Below are positions 37,685 through 46,887 of a stretch of DNA of 64,000 nucleotides, piece after piece. The stretch's first letter is position 1; every line of letters starts with the position of its first letter. The notes beneath the pieces are model-generated. The model saw only the letters and a program-made list of their open reading frames with translations, ran no database searches and had not been told where the DNA came from. The stretch comes from Streptomyces sp. WM6386. GTDB lineage: Bacteria; Actinomycetota; Actinomycetes; Streptomycetales; Streptomycetaceae. Both the position numbers and the translations under genes were made by a program. The DNA lies in contig NZ_JXTE01000012.1 of NCBI RefSeq assembly GCF_000972385.1, positions 82,519 through 146,518 of the forward strand. Direction: 5' to 3'.

Positions 37685-38198
37685 GAGCATGTTCGGTCCT
37701 GAGGGCGTCGACCTCGGCGAACACCCGAGGTGTCTTCTCCGCGAGACGCCGCGGCGGCCGCCCCGCCCCGGCTTTCACGGCGGCCGGCGCGGAAAGCGCG
37801 AACCATACGACCTTGCCCGCCTCCCCGTCCGGCCGCACGCCCCAGCTCTCGCTGACTGCGGCCACCATGGCGAGCCCCCGCCCACGGGTGGCGAGCGTGC
37901 CGGCTTCCAGGAGGTTGTCGGGCATGTCCTCCACGACCGGCAGACGCGGGTCGTGGTCGTGCACCGAGACCATGAGCCGGTCGAGGACCAGCTCGATCTC
38001 CACGGTGCACATCTTGTCGGGCTGGGCGTGCCGGTGGACGTTGGTCAAGAGCTCCGTCACACCGAGCGCCGCCCGGTCTATGAGGGGGTCGAGATGCCAG
38101 TAGCGCAACTGCGCAGAGACGATTCTGCGGACCTGGCCGATCCGCGACGGCAGGGCTTGGAGCTCCACCGTGCAGTGCCTGCTTGGGTGACTGATCAC
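37659..38198 (-). CDS. Anti-sigma-factor-like ATP-binding protein (HATPase_c_2)
   Basis: From GTG 38,198 the protein has 179 residues. The GHKL N-box LGVTELLTNVHRHA and the G1 region VHDHDPRLP are present, followed by RGRGLAMVAAVSESWGV. Such RsbW/SpoIIAB-like kinases control sigma factors or their antagonists, and Streptomyces have dozens of them. The start chosen has GGGGAG at good spacing and gives the typical ISHPSRHCTVELQALPSRIG beginning; an ATG at 38,258 would add 20 residues. No sigma factor is adjacent. Confidence 0.85.
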   Translation of the reverse strand: MISHPSRHCTVELQALPSRIGQVRRIVSAQLRYWHLDPLIDRAALGVTELLTNVHRHAQPDKMCTVEIELVLDRLMVSVHDHDPRLPVVEDMPDNLLEAGTLATRGRGLAMVAAVSESWGVRPDGEAGKVVWFALSAPAAVKAGAGRPPRRLAEKTPRVFAEVDALRTEHAPARSAVVG

Positions 38199-38385
38199 GG
38201 CTGCGACTCCCCGACTGAAGAGGTCCGGAAGAACACGGAGTTCGGATCGATCCAGCAAGGCGCCTGATGAAACGGCCGCCTGCTGCCATGCCCGGCGGGC
38301 TGGTTCGCAGCGTTATCGCCGGTAAACCCAGAGTGACGTGAGAACAGCGTGACTCAAGGGGTGGGGTCCCGCAACTCGCGGTTCC

Positions 38386-38709
38386 TCACCCGTTACGTCC
38401 CGCGGCCCTCCGTACGGCCTCGATGAACCGGCGTGCCGCGGGTGGACCCGGCTCGCCCGGCGCTGGGTCGTGATCGCCGAGGGTCAGCAGATACCGCTTG
38501 CCGTTGAGGTCGGCGAGGGCCCGGTCATCGGCGGCGAACCAGGGCTTGGACGCCCGCACCGCCTGCACCGGTGCGCTGTCGATCTCGCTGCCGTAGCTGG
38601 TGAGCAACTCCAGCCGGCCGTCGCTGATCCGGACCTGCCCGGCCCGGGTGAGCGAACGCAGCCGCTTCCCGATCCGCACGCCCGTGGCCGTGAACTCCGG
38701 CTCCGCCAT
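38386..38709 (-). CDS. Hypothetical protein, possibly PH-like fold
   Basis: The 107-residue protein has no recognised motif beyond an alternating-strand character (VRISDGRLELLTSYGSEIDS, then KRYLLTLGDHDP) that resembles small membrane-free PH-like proteins of Streptomyces. It is soluble and not clearly in an operon. Function unknown. Confidence 0.65.
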   Translation of the reverse strand: MAEPEFTATGVRIGKRLRSLTRAGQVRISDGRLELLTSYGSEIDSAPVQAVRASKPWFAADDRALADLNGKRYLLTLGDHDPAPGEPGPPAARRFIEAVRRAAGRNG

Positions 38710-39042
38710 GCTCCCCGCCCCCTAGTGCGTTCTCGGTGTGCCGGCCCACGACCCGGCCCGATACGTGATCCAGTGTGCGCCCCCGTCCGGGACCGGCGCG
38801 TCCCGTCCGGTGCAGTCTGCCCGCACCCGGCGTCGAGCACCAGTGCGCATGCGACCCCCGGTGCGGGAGCCCGGAGCACTCGTCCGAATGCGCCCCCATG
38901 GCCTTGCGGAGCCCGGCCCCCAGGGTGGCCTTTGGGGTGCTCAAAGGTGTGTTTATGCAGGTGAGAAGCGTGCGGAAGGTGCTTATGATCGATGTGTCGA
39001 CAGCGCGATCCGCTGTCGGCGCGAAGCCTAAGGAGCCCCGCC
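38710..39042. other. Intergenic region with direct repeats upstream of the Cds1-like gene
   Basis: No coding gene is supported in these 333 bases. The left part is Pro/Arg-codon-like GC-rich filler. The right part, from about 38,940, is less GC-rich. It contains a direct repeat, AAGGTGTGTTTATG (38,944-38,957) and AAGGTGCTTATG (38,976-38,987), spaced 32 bp (about three helical turns). A TATGAT hexamer at 38,984-38,989 could be the -10 element of the downstream gene. The pattern suggests a regulator site. Confidence 0.5.
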
Positions 39043-40167
39043 GTGAGCACCCCCCAGCAGACCCGGACCGGCGCCACCCTCGACGTCGACCACAGCGACG
39101 CCTCCTACCGTGACTGGCTGAAAGAGGCTGTACGCAAGGTCCAGGCCGATGCCAACCGCTCGGCCGACACGCACCTCCTGCGCTTCCCGCTGCCGGAGAA
39201 GTGGGGCATCGACCTGTACCTCAAGGACGAGTCGACCCACCCGACCGGCAGCCTCAAGCACCGTCTCGCCCGCTCGCTGTTCCTCTACGGTCTGTGCAAT
39301 GGCTGGATCCGGCCCGGCCGCCCGGTGATCGAGGCGTCCAGCGGATCGACGGCCGTCTCCGAGGCGTACTTCGCCGGACTGATCGGCGTGCCCTTCATCG
39401 CTGTCATGCCGCGCACGACCAGCGCCGAGAAGATCCGCCTCATCGAGTTCCATGGCGGCCAGTGCCACTTCGTGGACGACTCGCGCAGGATGTACGAGGA
39501 GTCGGCCCGGCTCGCGGTGGACACCGGCGGCCACTACATGGACCAGTTCACCTACGCGGAACGGGCCACCGACTGGCGCGGCAACAACAACATCGCCGAA
39601 TCCATCTTCCGTCAGCTGGAGCTGGAGCGGTTCCCGGAACCCGCGTGGATCGTCGCCACGGCCGGCACCGGCGGCACCTCGGCGACCATCGCCCGTTACG
39701 TCCACTACACCCAGCGCGACACCCGCATCTGTGTCGCCGACCCGGAGAACTCCTGTTTCTTCGAGGGCTGGACCACCGGCGATCCGGACGTCACCTGCGA
39801 CTGCGGCTCCCGCATCGAGGGCATCGGCCGGCCACGCATGGAGCCGAGCTTCGTGCCCGGCGCCGTCGACCGGATGATGAAGGTCCCCGACGCCGCCAGC
39901 GTCGCCGCGGTACGGGCACTGGAACAGGCCATCGGCCGCAAGGCGGGCGGCTCGACCGGCACCGGTCTGTGGAGCGCGCTGAAGATCGTCGCCGAGATGG
40001 TGGCCGAGGGGCGGCGGGGCAGCGTGGTGACGCTGCTGTGCGACCCGGGGGACCGGTACCTCGACAAGTACTACTCGGACGCGTGGCTGGCCGAACAGGG
40101 TCTGGACATCCAGCCGTACGCGGCGGCGATCGAGTCGCTGCTCGAGACGGGAGTCTGGCCCTGCTGA
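39043..40167 (+). CDS. PLP-dependent cysteine desulfhydrase, Cds1-like
   Basis: The 374-residue fold type II PLP enzyme has the cofactor Lys in [14 protein letters not shown] (K72), a [10 protein letters not shown] loop and a glycine-rich phosphate loop [11 protein letters not shown]. It resembles cysteine synthases but is closer to the Cds1 group of M. tuberculosis, which degrades cysteine to sulfide, pyruvate and ammonia. A Cys-rich segment, [14 protein letters not shown], lies in the C-terminal part. GTG 39,043 follows AAGGAG. The stop codon is part of repeat copy 2. Confidence 0.85.
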   Translation: MSTPQQTRTGATLDVDHSDASYRDWLKEAVRKVQADANRSADTHLLRFPLPEKWGIDLYLKDESTHPTGSLKHRLARSLFLYGLCNGWIRPGRPVIEASSGSTAVSEAYFAGLIGVPFIAVMPRTTSAEKIRLIEFHGGQCHFVDDSRRMYEESARLAVDTGGHYMDQFTYAERATDWRGNNNIAESIFRQLELERFPEPAWIVATAGTGGTSATIARYVHYTQRDTRICVADPENSCFFEGWTTGDPDVTCDCGSRIEGIGRPRMEPSFVPGAVDRMMKVPDAASVAAVRALEQAIGRKAGGSTGTGLWSALKIVAEMVAEGRRGSVVTLLCDPGDRYLDKYYSDAWLAEQGLDIQPYAAAIESLLETGVWPC

Positions 40168-40316
40168 GCGCTCCGCGGGAAGTGCCGCGATGTGCTGTCG
40201 GCCGTTCGCGGCGCCGTCGTGGCTGGTCGCGCCCCGCGGCGGAGCCGCATATGGATACGGCCCCGCGCCCCTTCAGGGCGCTGTCGAGCCGTAGAGGACT
40301 TCACCCGGCCCGCTCA
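40163..40316. repeat. Junctional repeat, copy 2 (about 152 bp)
   Basis: This copy starts GCTGAGCGCTCCGCGGGAAG and ends GGACTTCACCCGGCCCGCTC. Its TGA at 40,165-40,167 is the stop of the desulfhydrase gene, and the TCA at its right end is the stop (reverse) of the SRPBCC gene. The whole convergent gap is thus filled by the repeat. It carries the same small hairpins as the other copies and is closest to copy 3 in its CGCCCCTTCAGGGCGCTG block. Confidence 0.88.
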
Positions 40317-40790
40317 GGCGGCGATACGCCGGTCCAGTGCGGCGACCGCGCCCCGGAACGCCCGCCCCAGCCCGGGGCGTCCGAGCTTCGCCATGAGGCG
40401 GACCGGGGCCGTGCCGTCGAGGGCGAAGGTCCAGCGCACCAGAGTGCCCGTTCCCGAGGGGGTGAGCCGCCACTCCTCGGCGAAGGCGTGGATGCCGGGG
40501 GTGTTCGCCACGTCGACGCGGTAGGCGTACACCTCGGGTTCCTTCGCCGCGATGATCGTCTCCTGGAAGCGTCCGCCGCCCCTGAGACGGATCTCGCGGG
40601 TAGAGCCGTCGCCGGTCGGCCGGGCGAAGGTGACCGCCGAGAACCACTCCGTCCAGCCCGGCACATCGTCGGCGAGGGCCCGGTAGACGACCTCCGGGCC
40701 GGCGGACATCTCCCGGGCGAAGACCATGCGCACGGGAGCGACCTCGATGAAGTCGAGCCCCACGGCGCGCAGTTGGTGAGCCACGATCAC
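40314..40790 (-). CDS. SRPBCC-family (START-like) protein
   Basis: The 158-residue protein has the polyketide-cyclase/START helix-grip signature: SAGPEVVYRALADDVPGWTE, RLRGGGRFQETII and GTLVRWTF. Members bind hydrophobic ligands in a cavity; no catalytic residues are obvious. The start is GTG 40,790 with GTG 40,784 as an alternative. It ends at the edge of repeat copy 2. Confidence 0.82.
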   Translation of the reverse strand: MIVAHQLRAVGLDFIEVAPVRMVFAREMSAGPEVVYRALADDVPGWTEWFSAVTFARPTGDGSTREIRLRGGGRFQETIIAAKEPEVYAYRVDVANTPGIHAFAEEWRLTPSGTGTLVRWTFALDGTAPVRLMAKLGRPGLGRAFRGAVAALDRRIAA

Positions 40791-40835
40791 ACCCCCAGGT
40801 GACGACAGAGGGGTGACACCCTAACTGACACCCAG

Positions 40836-41666
40836 TCAGCTGTCTGCAGCCCCACCGGGCTCACCGGCCACCACCAGCCGCCGCAGCTGCTCGGCGACCT
40901 CCTCGCGCGCCGCCGTGGGCAGCCCCGCGTCCGTCACCAGCGTGTCGACCTGGTCCAGCGCCGCGAACGAACTCAGGCCCACGGTGCCCCACTTGGTGTG
41001 GTCGGCGACCACCACGACCCGTCGCGCCGACTGCACCAGACGGCGGTTGGTCTCCGCCTCGGCGAGATTCGGCGTGGAAAGACCGGCCTCGACCGATATC
41101 CCGTGGACCCCGAGGAACAGCACGTCGAAGTGGAGCGCCGCGATCGCCTGGTCGGCCACCGGGCCCACCAGCGAGTCGGACGGCGTACGCACACCTCCGG
41201 TCAGCACGACCGTGGCCGCACCCTGACGGGGGCCCGTGGTGCGCTGCGCCGCGTGGAAGACATCGGCCACCCGCACCGAGTTGGTGACGACCGTGAGATC
41301 CGGCACGTCCAGCAGATGGTGGGCGAGCGCGTACGTCGTCGTACCGCCCGAAAGGGCGATCGCGGAGCCCGGGGCGACCAGTTCCGCCGCCGCTCGCGCG
41401 ATGTCCTCCTTGGCGGTCAGTTCCAGGCCCGACTTGGCCTCGAAGCCCGGCTCGTGCGTGCTCGCCTCGACCACCGGGACCGCGCCGCCGTGCACCTTCT
41501 CCAGAACACCCTGCCGGGCGAGCGCGTCTAGATCACGACGCACGGTCATGTCCGACACGCCGAGCTTGCGGGTCAGCTCATTGACCCGGACGCCACCGCG
41601 ACGCCGGACCTCGTCCAGGATGAGGGCGCGCCGCTGCTCCGCGAGGAGGTTCTGATTCTCGCTCAC
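40836..41666 (-). CDS. DeoR/GlpR-family transcriptional regulator
   Basis: The 276-residue protein is a complete DeoR-family repressor. It has helix-turn-helix KLGVSDMTVRRDLDALARQG (about 35-54), the wing motif VHGGAV, and a sugar-phosphate sensor domain with ALSGGTTTYALA and VVVADHTKWG. The usual target, a sugar catabolic operon, is not adjacent; the divergent gene is the large membrane protein, about 290 bp away. Confidence 0.92.
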   Translation of the reverse strand: MSENQNLLAEQRRALILDEVRRRGGVRVNELTRKLGVSDMTVRRDLDALARQGVLEKVHGGAVPVVEASTHEPGFEAKSGLELTAKEDIARAAAELVAPGSAIALSGGTTTYALAHHLLDVPDLTVVTNSVRVADVFHAAQRTTGPRQGAATVVLTGGVRTPSDSLVGPVADQAIAALHFDVLFLGVHGISVEAGLSTPNLAEAETNRRLVQSARRVVVVADHTKWGTVGLSSFAALDQVDTLVTDAGLPTAAREEVAEQLRRLVVAGEPGGAADS

Positions 41667-41957
41667 GTACGCTCCGGTCCTTTCGCCTCAACCCGTCCGA
41701 CACGCCCCGCACACCTGCTCCGACGAGGACATTCTCCCCGTTCCCGGTGCATGGACGCCCCATCCTCGCACGGCACGGTACCGGTCGCGCCACCGGCCGT
41801 CACGGCGCGCGCATGTCACTTCGGCCTTATCCTCCGCCCCGACCGTCACACAGAACGGGGAGATTCCGTGACGAGAGGTGTACGGCGCAGCCTCAGCGGA
41901 GATCCTTGAGCCCGCACCGACAAAGCGGGCGGCACGTCACGGGGGAAGAGCGAAACA

Positions 41958-44249
41958 GTGGAACATGTGCAGGAACGTGCCTCGACGGGCGGGCCGGAGG
42001 GCTCCGCGCTGGAGCTGCTGGTCCACGGGGTGGGCGGTACGACGCCCGAGAAGATGCTCGACGATCCGCGGACGGTGCGGATCACCGGCGACGACACGGC
42101 GGCCGTGTTCCGGCGCGCCGAGGACGCCGGGACCGACCCCGGACCCGACCACCCCCGGCGCGAGCCGGTGCCCGAGGCGTACGTCTGGTGCAACCTCACC
42201 TCCGGCAACGCCTCACGCGCCCTGTGGCTGCTGCTGCTCCCGTTCATGGTGGTCAACCTCGCCCACTGGATGCGCCCCGCCGCCCGCGGCCGCACCCGCA
42301 CGGTCCGGCTGTACGGGCTGCTGGTGCGGCTGGCCGGACTCTCCCTGACGGTGCTGCTGGTCGCGGCCGTCTGCGAGGTGGCCCTCGATCTCACGGCATG
42401 GCAGTGCGCGGGCGCACGCGCGTGTGCCGACCGGCACTCCTGGCTGGGCTTCCTGTCGCCGACCGTCTCCGACGGCGGCTGGTGGAGCCGCCCCGGCCGC
42501 AGGCTCGCCCTCGCCGCCCTGCTCCCCACCGTGCTCACCTGCCTGCTGTGGTACCTGTCCCACCGCACCTGGAACGCCTACGAGTCGCAAGCGCCGATGT
42601 CCCGCCCGGCCGAGCCCGACGAGGACACGGCCCGCACCGCCCTCGGCCGACCCGGCTTCTGGTACGGACGCCGGCTGGTGGCCCGGCTGCGCGCCGCCCA
42701 CACCGCCGCTGCCCTGCTCACGGTCGCCGCGGCCGTCGGCTCCGCGGCGGCCCGCTTCGACCGCCGTCCCGACGGACCCGCCCTGCTCGACGCGCTGGGC
42801 CGGCTCCTGATGGTGTCGCTGGCCGGCGGCGCGGTCATGGTCGTCTGGGTGGTCTGCCGCCGCGGCCGCAGCGAGAACCGCCTCGACCGAGAGCTCGACG
42901 AGCATCTCGTACGACGTCTGCCGCTCGCCGCGCTCGGCCTGCTCGCCCTGACCATGCTGTACGCCGGCTGGGAGCGCCCGGGATGGGAGTCGCAGGGGCG
43001 GCTGCCGGGCGACGCCACCTTCGGCGGCATCGCCCTGGTCCAGGGACTGATCGTGATCGTCATGGCCGCCGTGGCCCATACGCTGCACCGCACCCATCCC
43101 GACCCGCGTGCCGCCATGCGCGGCCTGGGCGGGCCCGCCGTCGCGATGCTCGCCTGCGCTCTCGGCGGGGTGATGTCCGGCGGTGTGTCCCAGCGTGTGG
43201 CCGACTGGCTGGACGGCACCGGAACCACCATGACCGGACCGCCGGTCCTGCTGACCTGGCAGGCGTCCGTGATCCCGCCGCTCATCGTCGTCCTGCTGGT
43301 GCTGTGCGGCTGGCTGGGGCGTCGCACCTGGCAGCTGCGCCGCACCGAGCTCGCCGGCGTGGACACCGACTACCCGGACAAGCCCAAGGACCGGGCCCGG
43401 ACCCGGCGTATCGCCAACGCCCGCGCGCTGGCCACGCTCACCGACCGGGCCCCGCTGATCGTCGCCGTCACCTCCGCCACGACCCTGCTCCTGGGCGCCG
43501 GCGCACTGGTGGGCGCCCTCGCCACCGGCAAGACGCCGGGCGAGGCGGCGGACAGGACGTACGCCTTCGTCCAGGGCGCCGCCGACACCGCCCAGGCGCT
43601 CGGCTCCTGGCTGATCGGGTTCGGTTTCATACTGTTCGTCACCTGGGGCCGGCGCGCCTACAAGGACCCCTCCGCACGCCGCACCATCGGCATCCTGTGG
43701 GACGTCGGCACGTTCTGGCCGCGCGCCGCCCACCCCTTCTCGCCGCCCTGCTACGCCGAGCGCGCGGTGCCCGACCTGACCTGGCGGATAGCCACCTGGA
43801 CGCGCGCCACCGGCGGCCGCCTGGTGATCTCCGGACACTCCCAGGGCAGCGTCCTCGCCGCCGCCGCGGCCTGGCAGCTGACGCCGGCCGACCGCAGGCG
43901 GGTCGCGCTGCTGACGTACGGCTCACCGCTCGAGCGGCTCTACGGCCGCTGGTTCCCGGCCCACTTCGGGCCGGCCGCGCTCAGCGCCCTGCACCACGAC
44001 GTCGCCTGCTGGCGCAACCTGTACCGGCCCACCGACCCCATCGGCGGCCCGGTCCGGCTGTCCGGCGAATGCGGCCCCGAGGTCGACCACGAAGCCCTCA
44101 AGGACCCGCTGGCCTACGGCCGCACCGAGCAGCACCCGCTCCCCACGCCGATCCTGGGCCACTCCGACTACCAGGCCGACCCGGCCTTCGCGCAGGAGCG
44201 GGCGAAGCTGCTGTCCCGACTGCGTCCGGACGTACCGGCGCAGCGGTAG
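41958..44249 (+). CDS. Multi-spanning membrane protein with split alpha/beta-hydrolase domain
   Basis: This 763-residue protein begins with LELLVHGVGGTTP (about 18-30), resembling the first strand and oxyanion loop of a lipase. The elements that complete the fold are found only 600 residues later: the nucleophile elbow GHSQGS with Ser at about 628, then TYGSPLERL and a possible catalytic His in LGHSDYQ (about 735). The interval (about 85-560) has roughly ten hydrophobic helices and reads as an insertion of a membrane domain into the hydrolase. The start is GTG 41,958 behind GGGGAAGAG. It converges on the beta-helix/AAA+ gene with only 9 bases between them. Confidence 0.8.
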   Translation: MEHVQERASTGGPEGSALELLVHGVGGTTPEKMLDDPRTVRITGDDTAAVFRRAEDAGTDPGPDHPRREPVPEAYVWCNLTSGNASRALWLLLLPFMVVNLAHWMRPAARGRTRTVRLYGLLVRLAGLSLTVLLVAAVCEVALDLTAWQCAGARACADRHSWLGFLSPTVSDGGWWSRPGRRLALAALLPTVLTCLLWYLSHRTWNAYESQAPMSRPAEPDEDTARTALGRPGFWYGRRLVARLRAAHTAAALLTVAAAVGSAAARFDRRPDGPALLDALGRLLMVSLAGGAVMVVWVVCRRGRSENRLDRELDEHLVRRLPLAALGLLALTMLYAGWERPGWESQGRLPGDATFGGIALVQGLIVIVMAAVAHTLHRTHPDPRAAMRGLGGPAVAMLACALGGVMSGGVSQRVADWLDGTGTTMTGPPVLLTWQASVIPPLIVVLLVLCGWLGRRTWQLRRTELAGVDTDYPDKPKDRARTRRIANARALATLTDRAPLIVAVTSATTLLLGAGALVGALATGKTPGEAADRTYAFVQGAADTAQALGSWLIGFGFILFVTWGRRAYKDPSARRTIGILWDVGTFWPRAAHPFSPPCYAERAVPDLTWRIATWTRATGGRLVISGHSQGSVLAAAAAWQLTPADRRRVALLTYGSPLERLYGRWFPAHFGPAALSALHHDVACWRNLYRPTDPIGGPVRLSGECGPEVDHEALKDPLAYGRTEQHPLPTPILGHSDYQADPAFAQERAKLLSRLRPDVPAQR

Positions 44250-44258
44250 CCGACCGGG

Positions 44259-46697
44259 TCAGCCGAGCTCCGGCAGATCCTCCGCGTACAGCAGCGTCAG
44301 ATCGTCCGTGCTGGGCTCCGTGACCTGGGCGACGCGGCTCGCGTGCCGCTCGACCATGGCCTCGAAGGTCTGCCGGGCGGTGCGGCCGTTGCCGAAGGCG
44401 GGGCCCTTGGGGATGGCCGTGAAGTACTTGAGCAGGGCCTCCGGCGCGCCCGACGCCAGTCGGTACTCGTGCTCGTCGGCCTGCTGCTCCACGATCCGCA
44501 GCAACTCGTCGGGGGAGTAGTCGCCGAAGGTGATGGTCCGTGAGAAGCGGGACGCCACACCGGGGTTGACCGAAAGGAACCGCTCCATCTCGGCCGTGTA
44601 GCCCGCGACGATCACCACGACCGCGTCCCGGTGGTCCTCCATGAGCTTCACCAGGGTGTCGATGGCCTCCTTGCCGAAGTCGCGGCCGGAGTCCTCGGGG
44701 GAGAGCGCGTACGCCTCGTCGATGAACAGCACACCGCCGCGCGCCTTGTCGAAGGCCTCCTGGGTGCGGATCGCGGTGGAGCCGATGTGCTCGCCGACCA
44801 GGTCGACACGGGACACCTCGACGAGATGTCCCTTCTCCAGGACACCGAGGGAGGCGAGGATCTCGCCGTAGAGGCGGGCGACTGTCGTCTTGCCGGTTCC
44901 GGGGGAGCCGGTGAAGACCAGGTGGCGTTTGACCGAGGCCGCCTTGAGGCCGGCCTCCCGGCGGCGCCGGCCCACCTCGATCATGTCGGTGAGGGCCCGC
45001 ACCTCGCGCTTGACGCTGTCCAGGCCCACCAGGGCGTCGAGTTCCCCCATGACGGCCTTGGAGGTGCGCGTGGGCTGCTCCGGCTCGGCGGGGGCGGCAG
45101 GCTGCTCCGGCTCGGTGGTGCGCTGCCCGGGGATCGCGCCGAGCAGAGAGGGGGACTGGCTCGCCGTCTGCACGGCCGGCTCCGGGTCGGCCGACGGGCG
45201 CAGCCCCGCGCTCTCGTCGCTCGTGCAGTCCTCGACGACCGGGCCGACGCCGGAACCCGTGTCCGGGCCGGCGTCCGCGAACTCGTACCCGCCCCGTGCG
45301 CACCGCTCCGTGCGGCACTTCTTGAGCGTCGTACGGGAGCCGTCGATCACATGGAAGCCGTAGCCGCCACTGCCGGTGACCCGGCAGTTGAGGAAGCTGC
45401 CCCGGCCGCCCGCCGACACGTAGAAGCCGGCCTCGGCGGGGGAGTCCACCGTGCACCGCTCGATCGTGGGGTCGGCGCCCTTGGTGACGATCACGCCGGT
45501 CTGGGTGCCGTCCACCGTGCAGTTGTTGAGGGTGCCGCCGCTGCCGTGGTCCCGGAACCAGGCGCCGGTGGCCGCGTCCCGGATACGGCAGTCGTCGAGC
45601 TGTGCGGTGGCTCCGTCGCTCACCGACACGGCCGTGTTGCGTACCTGGGAGAGGTCGCTGTCGACGACGTCCGCGCGGGAGCCGCGGTCCAGGACGAACA
45701 GCGCGTCCGGCACGTCGTGCACCCGGCAGGAGTCGAGCACCACGGTCGCCCCGTCGCTCACCCACACCGCGGGATAGTCGCCGGTGCTGTCGAAGATCTC
45801 GCACTGGTTGGCGTCCACGCGCGTGCCCGGATCCCACACCGACAGGCCGTTGCGGCCGAACTGACGCACCGTGGTGCGGGTGAGGGTGAGGACGGAACGC
45901 GACCTGAGGTCCACCGCGTTCTCGGGGATGTCGTGGATGCTGCAGTCGGCCAGGGTCAGCACGGCGTCGGTGTCGAGCGTGACGCCGTCCCCGGTGGTGC
46001 GGTGGACATCGCAGTCGGTGAGGTGCGCGGTGGCCTTGTTGGTGATCTGGACGCCGCTGCCACGGACCTCGTAGACCTCGCAACCCACGGCTTCCAGCGC
46101 GGAGTTCTCACCGGTCACCGACAGGCCCACACCCGACGCGTGATGCACCCGGCAGCGCTCGAGGCGCGGATGGGCGCCGCCGCGGACGGATACGCCGGCC
46201 TGACCGGCCGCCACGACCTCGCACTCCTCGAACACGCCGCCCCCGTCGTCGAGTACGGCGATGCCGATCCCGGCCGGGTTGTCGACGGTGCAGCGCCGCA
46301 CGGTCGGCCGGGCGCCGCCGCGCACCTCGATCCCGGCCGCGGACCGGGTGACGATCCGGATGTCCGTCAGCTCCGGTGTGCCCTCCTCGACGAGCAGTGC
46401 CGGCGCGGCCGCGTCCTGGCCCTCCACATGCAGGTCCTGGACCACCGCCGAGGCGCGCACGGTCAGCGGCACCCCGTCGACGGGCGCGATGCGCACCGAG
46501 CCGGGGGAGCCCTCGGGGCCGCGCAGGGTCACCGCCCGCTGGACGACGAGGTTCTCCCGGTAGGTGCCGGGGGCGACGGTGAGGACGTCGCCGTCGGCCG
46601 CGGCCTCCAGGGCGGCGGCGAGCGATGCGTACTCACCCGTGCGGCGCCGCCACCGCGAGGTGCCGGTGTGCGTCACCTGGACCGTGCCCTGTGCCAT
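44259..46697 (-). CDS. Parallel beta-helix protein fused to CbxX/CfqX-type AAA+ ATPase
   Basis: The 812-residue protein (from ATG 46,697; an ATG at 46,730 would add 11) has two halves. Residues 25-490 form a right-handed beta-helix of about 23-residue coils, with many copies of a pattern such as VTLDTDAVLTLADCSIHD, and no signal peptide. A Pro/Glu-rich linker leads to an AAA+ domain (about 550-812). Walker A is GSPGTGKT (K603), Walker B LFIDEAYAL (D660, E661), and an arginine-finger-like NPGVASRFSR follows. This AAA class includes Rubisco activase CbxX and the type VII secretion ATPase EccA. A chaperone or remodelling role guided by the beta-helix is inferred. Confidence 0.88.
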   Translation of the reverse strand: MAQGTVQVTHTGTSRWRRRTGEYASLAAALEAAADGDVLTVAPGTYRENLVVQRAVTLRGPEGSPGSVRIAPVDGVPLTVRASAVVQDLHVEGQDAAAPALLVEEGTPELTDIRIVTRSAAGIEVRGGARPTVRRCTVDNPAGIGIAVLDDGGGVFEECEVVAAGQAGVSVRGGAHPRLERCRVHHASGVGLSVTGENSALEAVGCEVYEVRGSGVQITNKATAHLTDCDVHRTTGDGVTLDTDAVLTLADCSIHDIPENAVDLRSRSVLTLTRTTVRQFGRNGLSVWDPGTRVDANQCEIFDSTGDYPAVWVSDGATVVLDSCRVHDVPDALFVLDRGSRADVVDSDLSQVRNTAVSVSDGATAQLDDCRIRDAATGAWFRDHGSGGTLNNCTVDGTQTGVIVTKGADPTIERCTVDSPAEAGFYVSAGGRGSFLNCRVTGSGGYGFHVIDGSRTTLKKCRTERCARGGYEFADAGPDTGSGVGPVVEDCTSDESAGLRPSADPEPAVQTASQSPSLLGAIPGQRTTEPEQPAAPAEPEQPTRTSKAVMGELDALVGLDSVKREVRALTDMIEVGRRRREAGLKAASVKRHLVFTGSPGTGKTTVARLYGEILASLGVLEKGHLVEVSRVDLVGEHIGSTAIRTQEAFDKARGGVLFIDEAYALSPEDSGRDFGKEAIDTLVKLMEDHRDAVVVIVAGYTAEMERFLSVNPGVASRFSRTITFGDYSPDELLRIVEQQADEHEYRLASGAPEALLKYFTAIPKGPAFGNGRTARQTFEAMVERHASRVAQVTEPSTDDLTLLYAEDLPELG

Positions 46698-46887
46698 GGC
46701 GTTGCCGTGCCCCCACTTTGCGGTACTCATGGCTCGCGGGCCGTCGGGACACCGGTACCGACGTCAAGTGCCCGACATCGGCAGGTCCCTGCGGCTCGCT
46801 CGCTCGCGGGTTCGTGCTGCCGAAGAAGTTCGGCCGGTCCACCGTAGCGTGCGCGCAGGCGGTGGGTTGACCAGAGCGGGAAGGCTG

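Noticed and set aside
38710..38940. Short frames in the intergenic region before the desulfhydrase gene
   Set aside because: Several overlapping frames share the region without ribosome sites or domain character.
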